Source: Kitagawia praeruptora (Eukaryota > Streptophyta > Magnoliopsida > Apiales > Apiaceae). From it: a stretch of 64,000 bases of DNA. The notes beneath the pieces are model-generated. The model worked only from the letters and a program-made list of their open reading frames with translations, was not told the DNA's origin and made no database searches. The DNA lies in contig CM075346.1 in assembly GCA_037693485.1 (NCBI GenBank), positions 104,948,501-105,012,500 on the forward strand, read 5' to 3'. Numbering within the stretch: the first letter of the stretch is position 1; every line of letters starts with the position of its first letter. Shown one piece after another: positions 32,003 to 43,363 of this stretch. The translations under genes were made by a program, and so were the position numbers.

Positions 32003-34510
32003 ATGAGTTCGAATACACCAAAGACTACAGGAACGGTGAAGGTCCCTAAGTTTGATAAAGAAAACTTCAACCTCTGGAAGATAAAGATGATGTTGTTCAT
32101 CAAAGCCTCTCATCCCTTGTATCCTGAGATTCTCAAGAATGGTCCTTTTGTTCCACAACAAGAGATACCAGAGAAGACTGTTGGAACCATAACTATCCCA
32201 AGAACTTATGAGGCCAAGGATCCATCAAAGTGGACAGAGTCAGAAAGGGAGAAGGTTGCTCTTGACAGCCACCTCATGTTGCTCATCATTGATTCCATGG
32301 ATATGTCAATGTTTGCAAACATTGCATCATGCACGTCTGCTAAAGAGATGTGGGATCACATTGAGGTGTTGTGTGAAGGGACTGATGAGGTTAAAGAAAA
32401 CAGGAAACAGATATTGGTCACACAGTATGAAGCTTTCATGGCACAGCCCAAGGAAAGCATCACTGAGATGTTTGAAAGGTTTCACAAGCTAGTTACTGAG
32501 TTGCAGATGAATGGAAAGGTTTACAGCACCAAGGAGTTAAATATGAAATTTCTGTTGTCTTCACCAAATCATCTGGAGCAAAGAGTCATTTCTCTAAGAG
32601 AGAGAGATTTGAACAAAGTCACCTATGATGTGCTCTATGGAGTACTAAAGACTCATGAACTTGAGTTGCTTCAGAAAAGGGCTATCCAAGCCAACCAAGG
32701 TAGGATGATAAACACATCATGTGCCTTGATTGTCAACAAATCCATTCTGGACCTAGAAGCATCTACAAGCCAACTAAGGATAGAGGAGGTGGCAGATGAT
32801 GAAGAAACTGAAGCTGGGGTGAGTGAACCTGTTGAGGAAAAGGAGGAAGAAGAAGAGGAGTTTTACACTCTGGAAGAACTTGATGGGATAGAAAATACTT
32901 CATATGCTTTCATGGCCAGAAAATTTCCAAACATCAGATTTAAAAGAAATCAACCCTTCAAACCCAAAACTCAAAACCATTCAGCCAACAAGAACAAGGC
33001 ACCTGTGAAACCAAACAGAAATAAGTTCAAAACCGGTTATGTGGATAGGTCATCTGTAAGGTGTTATAGATGCAATGACCTAGGGCATTTTGCCAGTGAA
33101 TGCAAGAAGCCTAAAAAGAAGGATAGAGATTATCTTGAGCTAGAAGCTAAGTATGAGGCCCTTCTGAAAAAGCAGACACATGGTAAGGCCTACATAGCTG
33201 AAGGGAAGTGTTGGGATGATTCTGAGAGTGATGAAGAGGAACAAGAATTCTGCAACTATGCCTTGATGGCCAACTCCAAGGATGACTCATCTTCATCTGA
33301 TTCTCAGGTACCATCTCTCACTACTATAGACATGTCTGTTTCTGAATACAAATCCATGATTGAACAATTATCTGTTGAAATGTTTAATATTCATACTAGT
33401 ATGACTGCTGCTAATGAGGAGATTGCTAAACTGTCTACTAGAAATGAAGTATTAACCAAAAAGAATGAGGAACTTGAGCTAACTGCTATGCAAGTAGAAA
33501 ACCTTAAGAAAGAAGTTGAATATTTGGAGAACAAGGTTTTATGTGCTAGTCAAGTAGAGAAGGCTCTTAGGGATGAATTAGCTGAGAATGAATTCAAACT
33601 TAAAACTTTCAAGAAATCATCTGGTTTAGTGCAATCCTACTGTGAGAAAATTGAAGCTAAACCCAAAGCAGCTATTGGACTTGACTATGACTCTCTCAAA
33701 CAAAGGAAAGGCTATGCTGTCATTGAAGAGGACACAGCTGTTCATGAGAAAGTGCCTCACATTTTGAGAAAAACTGAAAATCCAATTTTTAAGGAATCAA
33801 CATTTGAAATTGATGAGGATGCCTTACTCATCAAGCAAATGTTGAATGATGAGGATGAGGCACAATCTAGTGAACAGCAAGCATCCTCTAAGGGTGAGAG
33901 TGTCAAGTCAAAGACCAAGAAGCCAGTAGTTGATAGGCCAAGACCTAAGAAGTTTGTTAAGTTTGTCTCAGCTGGGAAGAGTGAATCAGAAAAGGAAGTG
34001 ACTAAAAAGAAACAGAACAGAAATGGCAAGTTAGGGATTAACAAGGATAACAACTATGCTTATATGCCTAATGCCCCTAGGAAAACTTGTCAGAACTGTT
34101 TCAGTACCAATCATCTAACTCATGCATGCAAGAAACCTGTTGGTAGTGTGTCTAAACCTTTCTATGATTGTTCTGTGCCTCTAAGACATAGAGATGCACC
34201 CTTCTGTGATAAATTTGACTGTATGCCATGCAATATGAATGTTATGACTAGTTGTTTTAATTTAAGAAGACAGTTCATTGATGGTTGTATCAGTCACAAT
34301 TCTCACACACACTACACAAGGTCAAAGTCTTCAAGTCCTCCTAAAGCTAGGAAGGTACCTTTGTCACCTAAGTCTGAAACCTCAGGTTCTAAGACTTCCA
34401 ACAGTGACAAGAAGACTGACACTAAGAAAGTTAACAAGCATGTTGTTTATGATAAAACTGTCTCTAAGTCACATGGACCCAAACTTGTTTGGGTACCAAA
34501 GGAAAAGTAA
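32003..34510 (+). CDS. gag: Copia Gag with two CCHC zinc knuckles
   Basis: 835 residues from the ATG at 32003; the frame is open further upstream into the LTR, but this ATG follows the primer-binding site and matches element 1. Gag forms the virus-like particle and binds element RNA. The N-terminal UBN2/Retrotran_gag_2-like region includes FNLWKIKMML, then ...MFERFHKLVTELQMNG. A classic knuckle CYRCNDLGHFASEC is at about residues 354-367. It is followed by a long charged, coiled-coil-like region (about 440-560). A second motif, CQNCFSTNHLTHAC, with identical CX2CX4HX4C spacing lies at about 696-709, near the C terminus. Ser/Lys-rich tail. It ends with TAA at 34508-34510, overlapping the pol frame by 43 nt in the -1 frame. 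Confidence 0.93.
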   Translation: MSSNTPKTTGTVKVPKFDKENFNLWKIKMMLFIKASHPLYPEILKNGPFVPQQEIPEKTVGTITIPRTYEAKDPSKWTESEREKVALDSHLMLLIIDSMDMSMFANIASCTSAKEMWDHIEVLCEGTDEVKENRKQILVTQYEAFMAQPKESITEMFERFHKLVTELQMNGKVYSTKELNMKFLLSSPNHLEQRVISLRERDLNKVTYDVLYGVLKTHELELLQKRAIQANQGRMINTSCALIVNKSILDLEASTSQLRIEEVADDEETEAGVSEPVEEKEEEEEEFYTLEELDGIENTSYAFMARKFPNIRFKRNQPFKPKTQNHSANKNKAPVKPNRNKFKTGYVDRSSVRCYRCNDLGHFASECKKPKKKDRDYLELEAKYEALLKKQTHGKAYIAEGKCWDDSESDEEEQEFCNYALMANSKDDSSSSDSQVPSLTTIDMSVSEYKSMIEQLSVEMFNIHTSMTAANEEIAKLSTRNEVLTKKNEELELTAMQVENLKKEVEYLENKVLCASQVEKALRDELAENEFKLKTFKKSSGLVQSYCEKIEAKPKAAIGLDYDSLKQRKGYAVIEEDTAVHEKVPHILRKTENPIFKESTFEIDEDALLIKQMLNDEDEAQSSEQQASSKGESVKSKTKKPVVDRPRPKKFVKFVSAGKSESEKEVTKKKQNRNGKLGINKDNNYAYMPNAPRKTCQNCFSTNHLTHACKKPVGSVSKPFYDCSVPLRHRDAPFCDKFDCMPCNMNVMTSCFNLRRQFIDGCISHNSHTHYTRSKSSSPPKARKVPLSPKSETSGSKTSNSDKKTDTKKVNKHVVYDKTVSKSHGPKLVWVPKEK

Positions 34511-37500
34511 TACCTTTGTGTTTGCAGGGCAAAGAAAGTGAAAAGAAGGTCATGTGGATTTTGGACAGTGGATGCTCAAATCATATGACTGGTGATATGG
34601 CCCTGCTATCACAGTATGAGGAAAAGGCTGGCCCAATGGTTGCTTTTGGAGATGACAGCATGGGTAACACATTGGGATATGGCAAGCTGAAAGTTGGAAA
34701 TGTCATCATTGAAGATGTAGCACTAGTCAAGGGGCTCAAGCATAATCTGTTAAGTGTTGGTCAGTTTACTGATAGAGGATTCAAAGTGAATTTTGACAAA
34801 GATGAATGTTTGATCACCCACAAGAAGACTGGTGATTTTGCTCTATCTGGAGTAAGGAAGGGAAGCCTGTTTGTAGCCAATATGGACTCTGCAAACAAGG
34901 ACAAAATTTGTTGCTTTTACTCAAAAGCATCAAATGAAGATTGTTGGCTGTGGCACAAGAAACTATCACACCTGAACTTTAAGGCCATTAATTCTCTAGT
35001 CAAAAGAGAGTTAGTGAGAGGCATGCCCACACTTGAATTCTGCCAAGAAGGAGTGTGTGAGGCTTGTCAAAAAGGAAAAATGAAGAGATCAAGCCACAAG
35101 TCAAAGACAGTGACATCTGTAACCAAGCCACTACAACTTATCCATATGGATTTGTTTGGGCCTGTTAGCATAATGTCACTTGCAAGAAAGAAGTATGCCC
35201 TGGTAATGGTTGATGATTTTTCGAGGTATACATGGGTAGAATTTCTGGCATCAAAAGATGAGGCTCCACAAGTAATCATTGAGCATATAAAGAAAGTTGA
35301 CAAGGAAGCAAAGGCAAACGATGCAAGTGTGATTGCATTGAGGAGTGATAATGGAACAGAGTTCAGAAATGCCACACTTGAAGCATTCTGCAAAGAGAAT
35401 GGCATTTCTCAGCAATTCTCAGCTCCAAGGACTCCACAACAAAATGGAGTTGTTGAGAGAAAGAATAGAACTCTAATTGAGGCTGCTAGAACAATGTTAC
35501 TTGATGCAAAAATGCCCACATGTTTTTGGGCTGAGGCTGTGAGCACTGCATGCTATATTCAGAACAGAACCCTCATCAACAAAAACACTGGAAAGACTCC
35601 TTACAACTTGATGACTGGAAAGAAGCCTACACTGAAGTATATTCATACTTTTGGAAGCAAATGCTTTGTACTTAAGGACAATTCTGAATATGTTGGAAAG
35701 TTTGATGCAAAAGCATTTGAAGGAATTTTTCTTGGCTATTCTATGGAAAGAATTGCATACAAGGTTTATGTCATCAGTCAAAAGAAAGTTATGGAAAGCA
35801 CAGATGTAACATTTGATGACAGCAAACTACCTGGACTAGAAGAAGCCAATGATGAAGACAAAGATCCATTGAAGTTTGATAATCTAGATGATTCTGATGA
35901 AGAGACTGAAACTAGAGTTGAAACTCAAGTTCAACAAACTCAAGTGAATAATGATACAAGAGAAGAATTTGTGCCAATCAATAGTGAAGGAACAAGCATC
36001 CAAGACACACCTGTGAGTAATGGCAACTTCACAGGGGGAGGAAATGAGGATGATCATGATGAGGATGATGAAGCAACATCAAGGATGAGAAATCAGGCTG
36101 AACACTCAAGGAAATGGGATAGATCACACACTGCAGAGCAAATCATTGGAGATCCTAATGCAGGAGTAAGGACTAGGAGAGCAACTCAAAATGAGTGCCT
36201 CTATGGATGTTTTCTATCACAAGTTGAGCCTAAGAAACTTGATGATGCATTGTTGGATCCAGATTGGATTATTGCCATGCAAGAGGAGCTGAATCAATTT
36301 GAAAGGAACAAAGTATGGGAACTTGTGCCTGCACCAAAGAACAGAACCATTGTTGGAACAAAATGGGTTCTGAAGAATAAGATGGATGAAGATGGTGTAA
36401 TAATAAGAAACAAAGCAAGGCTGGTTGCAAAAGGATACTCTCAACAGGAAGGCATTGATTATGATGAGACATTTGCCCCTGTTGCTAGATTGGAAGCCAT
36501 TAGAATATTCTTGGCATTTGCTGCTCATTCAAACTTTAAAGTTTATCAAATGGATGTCAAGAGTGCATTTCTAAATGGAGAGTTGGAAGAAGAGGTTTAT
36601 GTGCAACAACCACCTGGCTTCGAGGATCCACATTTCCCAGAATTTGTCTACAGATTGCTTAAGGCACTGTATGGACTTAAGCAAGCCCCAAGAGCATGGT
36701 ATGATACTTTATCACAATTCCTTCTTGAAAATCAATTCACTCGAGGCACATTGGACAAGACACTGTTTTACAAGAAGCATGGTGATGATATGATCCTAGT
36801 TCAAATCTATGTGGATGATATCATTTTTGGTTCTACAAATGAGAAACTGTGTGAGAAATTCTCTAAACTCATGCAGAGCAGATATGAGATGAGTATGATG
36901 GGAGAGTTGACATTCTTTCTAGGGTTGCAAGTCAGTCAAAGGAAGGATGGTATCTTTATCAGTCAAACCAAGTACATCAAGGATTTATTGAAGAAGTTTG
37001 ACTTGGAAGATTGTTCACCTGCCAAGACACCCATGGCCACTGCCACTAAATTGGATGAAGATGCTAAAGGCAAGAGAGTAGATATCTCAGTCTACAGAGG
37101 CATGGTTGGTTCTCTACTCTACCTCACTGCAAGTAGGCCAGACATCATGTTTGCTACATGCTTGTGTGCAAGGTTTCAATCAAATCCAAAGGAATCACAT
37201 TTGATTGCAATAAAAAGGATCTTTAGATATCTGAAGGGCACTCCTAACTTGGGATTATGGTACCCTAAGGACACAGGGTTCAATCTGGTTGGCTACTCTG
37301 ATGCTGATTATGCTGGATGCAGAGTGGATAGGAAAAGCACCTCAGGAAGCTGCCAGTTTCTTGGACAAAGGTTAGTTTCTTGGTATAGCAAGAAGCAACA
37401 ATCTGTGTCAACTTCTACAGCTGAGGCTGAATACATAGCTGCTGGAAGTTGCTGTGCTCAAGTGCTTTGGATTAGAAATCAACTTAGAGATTATGGACTT

Positions 37501-37761
37501 GTGTTGGAAAGAATTCCAATCATGTGTGACAACACAAGTGCAATCTCTATAGTTGCCAATCCTGTCAATCATTCTAGAACAAAGCACATTGACATCAGAT
37601 ATCATTTCATAAGAGAACATGCAACTAATGGAACCATTGAGTTGCATTATGTCTCTACAGATAAACAACTAGCTGATATATTCACTAAGCCATTAGATGA
37701 AGCCACCTTCACAAGGTTGGTAAGTGAGATTGGAATGCTGAATTCTTCAGATTCTGGCTAA
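34468..37761 (+). CDS. pol: Copia Pol polyprotein (protease, integrase, RT, RNase H)
   Basis: Open from 34468 to 37761. No ATG lies near the start, so translation presumably needs a -1 frameshift from gag or another bypass. Numbering from the codon at 34489 (1,090 residues): aspartic protease DSG at 26-28; integrase zinc region H156, H161, C190, C193; integrase core D221, D287, E323 (D,D-35-E spacing intact); RT with ARLVAKGYSQ at about 643 and catalytic YVDD at 774-777; RNase H with DAD at 938-940, E979/E981 and D1014. Integrase before RT defines Ty1/copia. All catalytic residues are present, unlike element 1. No frameshift or stop interrupts it. Confidence 0.95.
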   Translation, partial: VTWTQTCLGTKGKVIPLCLQGKESEKKVMWILDSGCSNHMTGDMALLSQYEEKAGPMVAFGDDSMGNTLGYGKLKVGNVIIEDVALVKGLKHNLLSVGQFTDRGFKVNFDKDECLITHKKTGDFALSGVRKGSLFVANMDSANKDKICCFYSKASNEDCWLWHKKLSHLNFKAINSLVKRELVRGMPTLEFCQEGVCEACQKGKMKRSSHKSKTVTSVTKPLQLIHMDLFGPVSIMSLARKKYALVMVDDFSRYTWVEFLASKDEAPQVIIEHIKKVDKEAKANDASVIALRSDNGTEFRNATLEAFCKENGISQQFSAPRTPQQNGVVERKNRTLIEAARTMLLDAKMPTCFWAEAVSTACYIQNRTLINKNTGKTPYNLMTGKKPTLKYIHTFGSKCFVLKDNSEYVGKFDAKAFEGIFLGYSMERIAYKVYVISQKKVMESTDVTFDDSKLPGLEEANDEDKDPLKFDNLDDSDEETETRVETQVQQTQVNNDTREEFVPINSEGTSIQDTPVSNGNFTGGGNEDDHDEDDEATSRMRNQAEHSRKWDRSHTAEQIIGDPNAGVRTRRATQNECLYGCFLSQVEPKKLDDALLDPDWIIAMQEELNQFERNKVWELVPAPKNRTIVGTKWVLKNKMDEDGVIIRNKARLVAKGYSQQEGIDYDETFAPVARLEAIRIFLAFAAHSNFKVYQMDVKSAFLNGELEEEVYVQQPPGFEDPHFPEFVYRLLKALYGLKQAPRAWYDTLSQFLLENQFTRGTLDKTLFYKKHGDDMILVQIYVDDIIFGSTNEKLCEKFSKLMQSRYEMSMMGELTFFLGLQVSQRKDGIFISQTKYIKDLLKKFDLEDCSPAKTPMATATKLDEDAKGKRVDISVYRGMVGSLLYLTASRPDIMFATCLCARFQSNPKESHLIAIKRIFRYLKGTPNLGLWYPKDTGFNLVGYSDADYAGCRVDRKSTSGSCQFLGQRLVSWYSKKQQSVSTSTAEAEYIAAGSCCAQVLWIRNQLRDYGLVLERIPIMCDNTSAISIVANPVNHSRTKHIDIRYHFIREHATNGTIELHYVSTDKQLADIFTKPLDEATFTRLVSEIGMLNSSDSG

Positions 37762-38606
37762 GTGAATACATCATCTAGATTGTTGCAGCAGTAAACACTT
37801 ACTTTATCTAAATCCTCAATATTTTTGAAGTAAGTGTTGGCTGAAATATGATTTATAAATATTTCAAATCTGTTGCATATGTTGAAAATCATATTTTTAT
37901 TAACTTAAAATTTCTATGAAATTTTGAGAAAATCACTATTTGATTTGCTAGGATATTTTTCAATGAATATGTCTGGTAGATTTTAAAAAGATAGTGAAAA
38001 TCAAATTTTTATGAGTGATGGGTATAGTTCGATAAGTCAGACTTCTCGAATGATTCACTATTCGACATCTCTAATAAGTCTCATTAGAGTACTCTTCAGT
38101 TCTCGAATAGAGTCTTTCTGAGATATCGAATAGAGGAATTATTGACTTCTCGAATATAGTAACTGAGTTCTCGAATGACTGAGTTCTCGAACACTATATT
38201 TGAGTTCTCGAATCATTTGAAAAGGCTGAATTCTCGCTGAATTTTAATCGATTTTGGATTTTTATCTAAAAATTTAATTCACTCATAAAAACACATTTTA
38301 TTTAATTTAGAATTATTTCTAAGTTAGATAACTGCCAGCTGTGAGTTTCTATCTGCTTGAGTTATCGATTAAGCCATTCTTGACTTCTCGAATAGTTGTT
38401 TTCTACTTCTCGAATGCCTGACTTGTCGATACAAAACCTTCTGCTAATCGACAATTCAAGTACTTCATACTTATACAATCTCACATCTATTCGATTCATT
38501 TCATTCGATTTCTCAAGCATCTACACTCTCTAAACCCCTGAAACCCTAGCTACGAAAAGCCAAATTTCTTCTTCAACCTTCAATTTCTTTTCTCTCTTCT
38601 ACACAA
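37762..38606 (+). promoter_or_regulatory. Pol to ORF3 spacer with eight TTCTCGAA sites, element 2
   Basis: 845 bp without coding potential. TTCTCGAA lies at 38043, 38100, 38147, 38168, 38184, 38205, 38385 and 38407, all in one orientation and opposite to most LTR copies. These match the TTCnnGAA half of a heat-shock element. A pyrimidine-rich leader ('ttcaatttcttttctctcttc') precedes the ORF3 ATG at 38607. Role as an internal promoter is inference. Confidence 0.45.
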
Positions 38607-41600
38607 ATGGCAACAGTAAAGTTTAACACCAACTTCATCGCACTCACTAGTGATGTTGAAGCACCCAATGCCAATTTCAAGTGCTTTGTGAAATGGATGG
38701 CTGAGTCATATATCAAGGATGCACTCTCTGCCAACCCAACTCTGTATCTCGATATTCTGGAACAATTCTGGAGTACTGCTATTGTGGAGGTTGTAGCCCT
38801 GGAAAACGCAATCACTTCATATGTCATCTACTGCAAGGTTCAAGATAAGGAAATCACTATCACTACTGCAGACATGAACCAAGCACTAGGCCTACAACAA
38901 GAGTCATTTGACAGACTGGCCACTAATGCAGAGTTGGAGGAATTCTTTGAGTTCATAAACTACTCAGATGGGATTAACCTTGGAAAGCTAAACAGAAAGA
39001 ATCTGAGAAAGGAGTGGAGTTATGTGTTTGCAACTCTTCTCCAAGTCTTCACTGCCAGGAAATCAAGCTTTGATCAAATCAGTGCACCTGTGCAGCAAAT
39101 TGGATATGCTTTGGCCTATGGAAAGAAGATAGATGTTGGCCAAATCATACTTCAAGAATTATATGGGAGACTTGGTAAGAACACAACCAAGAGAGGTACT
39201 GATATTTTCTTCCCTCGCTTTATTCAATCTGTACTTAATTATAAAAATGCTTCATTGATTGAATTGCCTGGGATTGATAAAAATAAAATAGGCTATCCTA
39301 AGTCCATGACCAAACTCATTTTTGGTAACTTGGAAACTAGGAATGATGTGGATGTAAGACTGAACATAACTCCCCATATGGAGAGTTTGTTTAGGACTTA
39401 CCCCCACAACATGCCAACATTTGATGCAAAATCTAAGTTAGCACAGCCCAAGCAAGTAGAACAAAATGCTAACCCAGGGCCTGCTAACCAACCCTCTCAA
39501 CCAAACACTCTACCTCTTACTGAGCCAACTGCATCATCCTCTCAAAAGGGTGATGTTAGTAAAAAGAAGAGAAAGGAAGTAATGTCTGCACCTTTAAATA
39601 TCTTGTCTGAAGCAGCATTAGCTGTTGAATTAGGTCTAGGAAGTGAGGAACCTGAGTCACCCTTACACAGAACAAAGAAGAAGAAAACTAAGACCACCTC
39701 TTCAGTCACACAAATGGCTGAAGTTGTAAAATCAGGGGCACACAGCTCACTAGGTGTATCCTCTCAACAGGGTGCACCTATAGAATCAAGCATCCTCCCC
39801 AATGCACCTTCTTGTATAGAGTCAGCACATGGGAGTGATAAGGCTGGCACAACACTGAGTGGAGAGCACATCACTTTTGAAACTCCCTCTATCTCTCAGG
39901 GGGAGTTGCCAAAATCTACTCTAAAACACACTTCTCTTCCAGAATCTATCTCTGAAATTTCTTTGGAACCTGCAACTCAGACAACTGAGATGCAAGGTAT
40001 TGATCATCAAGAATTCTTTTCTCTTGATGAGCCAATAATTTCAAGTGACTTAGTGCATGACACTTTGTTCACCACTTAGAACCCACATTTAGATGGTGAG
40101 GGAATGCATGCTGAGGCATATCCTAATGACACCATCACAAACACAGAGGTTCCCCTAGTTTTTACTAGAGACTCTGTGCATGTGTCAACTGCTGGTGTAA
40201 TTCATCCCACTTCTGTGGTGACACCAGTAGTAGAGTCAATCCATCCGGTTACAGAAGTTGCATCTGTAACTGAGGAGACTAGCTTGCCTAGCTCTAGCTC
40301 TGACTTCATGTCAACATGGCTGAAGCCTGTGCAACATGACAGTGCTTCAGGATCAGGGTCTGTTCCACAACAATTGACGGTTGAAGCACTTCAAAGCTTA
40401 ATTGTGGATCAGATTCCTGAGTTCACAAAGATTGCTCAGCACCTTCTCACTGCAGACATGCCCAATCCAGACTATGAGGCTATTCTGTTATGCCATAGGG
40501 ATGATGTGGAAGTGCAGAAGTCAAAGATCATTGATGATGCTGAGAGAGATGGCAACATAGATGCCTGGTTGCAAGGAAAATATGATATTACTCTCGATGA
40601 AGCACTTCAGTATCTCAGGGAGGAATACATCACTTCACTAGGCTCCAATGCAAAATCCCTGTCACCTGGTGAAGTGTATGAAGCTGTAAATGACTCCTAC
40701 AAGGGTTTCCTCAAGGCTGCACACTATCTTGGCAAGGGAGTCAAAACTGAAGTCAACAGGGTGTGTGATAAGACAGCCACTTCAGTAGCAGAAGTCAAGA
40801 GGGCCTTTGATGCTAAATTTCCTCAATTGGACAGTGTGTTCAAGGACATCAAACACTGCAACTCTACCTGCACTCAGGTGGACAATGGGCTGGCTGTACT
40901 AAAAGATGCTGTCACAGGTCTGGGGCATAAATTTCAGAATCTATCTGACCAGACTACAGATGCCAATGCCATGCTGAGGATAATGTTCAAAAATCTTTAT
41001 GGAGATAGACTAGTGACTGATGTCCCTGTGCATGAATTGTCTAAATATGAAGTGAAGAGACTTCAGGACCAATCTTTATCTGGCTTCAAGGCCAATGAGT
41101 TATTCACTAAGGTCAACACTCTTGAGCAGGAGGTAGCTACTCTCACCAAGACCAATGCTCATCTCACAGAAAAGGTTGCATTGCTAAATGATCAGTTGGA
41201 CACTCAAGCATCCACCACAGCTGATGTCCTTCTGCATCAACAATCCATGTTAGCTGCAATGATGAAGCATATGGGTCTCCCTCTACCTGATGAATCTTCA
41301 CTCCCAAAGGACATTTCTACAGCCTCTGTGCCTGACAACAAGCCTAAGGGGAGAAGAAGGCTAGGAACTCAAACTCAAAGGGGGAGACAAAGGGAGAGAA
41401 AGGCATAATAATCAAAGAGGGTGGTGGTCAACAAAGGGCTTCTAAGTCTCTAGCAAATGTGCCTGGCAAGGGAAAAGCCAAAGTAGATGAGCCTCCATCT
41501 ATCTTGCCAGTTGTCACCTTACCAACTGTGCACATCACTACTCCTGGAGGACAAAAGCAATCCATAACTACCACAGTGGTTGCAGGGAGTATGCCATCTG

Positions 41601-43363
41601 ACAAACCTCCAATCTCTATATCTGAGAGTGCCAAGCCTGTAGAAGTCAAAGTTGTTACTGAGGCCAAGCTACAAGAAGTTGCTAACTCCAATGACTATCA
41701 TGATAAAGCCTTCTTGGAGTTTCTGAAAGCCATAAGGGAACAGGTTGGTGACACTCAGTTTTATCTGAGGGAGGTGAAGAAGCAGATAGACTACATCACT
41801 GTCATCCCCAAGAAAGTCAACAATATATGGGTCAAGGAGATAGTGATGGTTTCCAAACTAAAGATATGGCATCTAACATACCAGACTCTACAAGACCTAA
41901 AGCACTCAGAGATAGATGCCATACTTGAGATCATTGAGAAGAAAAATGAGAACAGCAAGAGTCTGTTTGATGATTTGAGGAATGGTCAACCTACAAGGCT
42001 ACCAGAAGTGATCAAGAAGCCATGGACAATTATTTATCAGTCTGGTACCAGAATTGAAGATATCAAGCAATTGGTCATTCCTCATGATCTCACCTCCAGA
42101 AATCACAGACTGATCATTGCTATCATTGATCAATTACAGAAGAAGGTTGGAGCCAGAAATGCTGAAGAAATTGAGGCACTGCATATCCTCAGAACCTATA
42201 TTGCAACTGGTGAAATTCCAGAGATGGCTCAACCTAGGAGAAATAAGGATGATGATTCTGAAGACAAAGGTGATGGGAGGAGAAGACATCACAGGAGAGA
42301 TAAGGGTGATGAAGATAAGAAGAAAAAGGGAGACAAGGATAAAAAGGATGATGATGACCAAGGTAAAACATATAAGAGAAAGAGTGGAAGACAGCAAGCC
42401 TTAGGCACTGCTAGCAGTAACCTCACCACAACACAAGACTCTAGGTCTAGGGTGAATACTGTTAGTAGTGACCTACCAAAATCTACATCTATGGCTTCTG
42501 CAACTGTCTTACCACCTCAAGAAGAGAAGAAGATTCAAGTCAAGAAACCATGTGTATGTTTCAGAAAGCAATCTGCTAATGGAATACTACTATGGTCTAC
42601 CAACAAAGGTCAAAGATTTCTGCCAAGCAACCATGTCAAGAGGATAAAATTTAAACATGCTGCAAGGAGAGTGAAGCTATCCAAATCTAGAGCCCTAACA
42701 ATCATTCCAGGATTAAAGCTCCAGCCACTTGATGAAGACTTTGATGAAGAGCAACTGCTATTTCTAAGAGCTCAAAAGATATGTTATGCTGCAATTGTGG
42801 ATGACCACCTTGTAATCAAGTACACTGATGGGAAAGAAATGAAATTCAAACAAGGGGGTTGTCAACATTGGGGTAAATTGTATGAGATAGAAAGAATCAT
42901 TGCATTGCTGGATTCTAAGGACAAGGTGGAGAAAGTATGGAAGCTGGAATTGATTGACTTTGTGAAAATGAAGAAAGATTATGCTGAGAAGATAAGAAAG
43001 GGCTGCTATGAGAAATGGTTAGAAAGGGAGAAAGAAATTGATAGACTGGAGATTGAAGCAGAAAAGCTAAGGGCAAAGGGATTGTGTAGAGTTCAGTTTG
43101 ATCCCTATGTGGTGAAGTATAGGAGAAGAAATGGAGACAATGTCAATATAAGAATGAACCTACTCAGTCACTATCCTGCCAACATTCTGAAGCCAGTGCT
43201 TGAAGATTTCAAAAACTCTATTATGATTGAAGAATTGGATGCTATGACAGAAATCATGAGAGCAGTAGATGAGATTGCAAGAAAGGAGAAAGAAAGGAAA
43301 CAGAAAGCATATGATGATCTACAAGCCAAAGCAATGGAGATGCAATCAAAAGAAAATGGCTAG
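38607..43363 (+). CDS. Third ORF of element 2, about 1,590 codons with one stop and one frameshift
   Basis: Begins MATVKFNTNFIALTSDVEA. Segments: open to a TAG at 40077-40079 (CAG in element 1), open in the same frame to 41408, then a 1-bp loss in a G-run near 41348 shifts the frame and coding resumes to 43363. Parts: an N-terminal block of about 270 residues (FVKWMAESYIKDAL, NPTLYLDILEQFW, WSYVFATLLQVF); a Ser/Thr/Pro-rich linker; a conserved block with a coiled coil (LFTKVNTLEQEVATLTKTNA); a Lys/Asp-rich charged linker; and a C-terminal block with CVCFRKQ, DPYVVKYRRRNG and a Glu/Lys-rich coiled coil. No signal peptide or transmembrane segment stands out. It occupies the place of the env-like ORF of SIRE1 but is more than twice as long. 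Function unknown. Confidence 0.75.

Noticed and set aside
34489..34491. TTG as a start codon for pol
   Set aside because: The upstream frame is open to 34468 and Copia Pol is normally made by fusion to Gag; a TTG start is not supported.
40077..40079. Programmed readthrough of the TAG in ORF3
   Set aside because: Element 1 has CAG at this site, so a simple C-to-T nonsense mutation explains it; the context after the stop also gives no support.
38607..43363. Calling the third ORF an envelope gene
   Set aside because: Position matches env-like ORFs of SIRE elements, but no signal peptide, transmembrane or fusion segment is visible.
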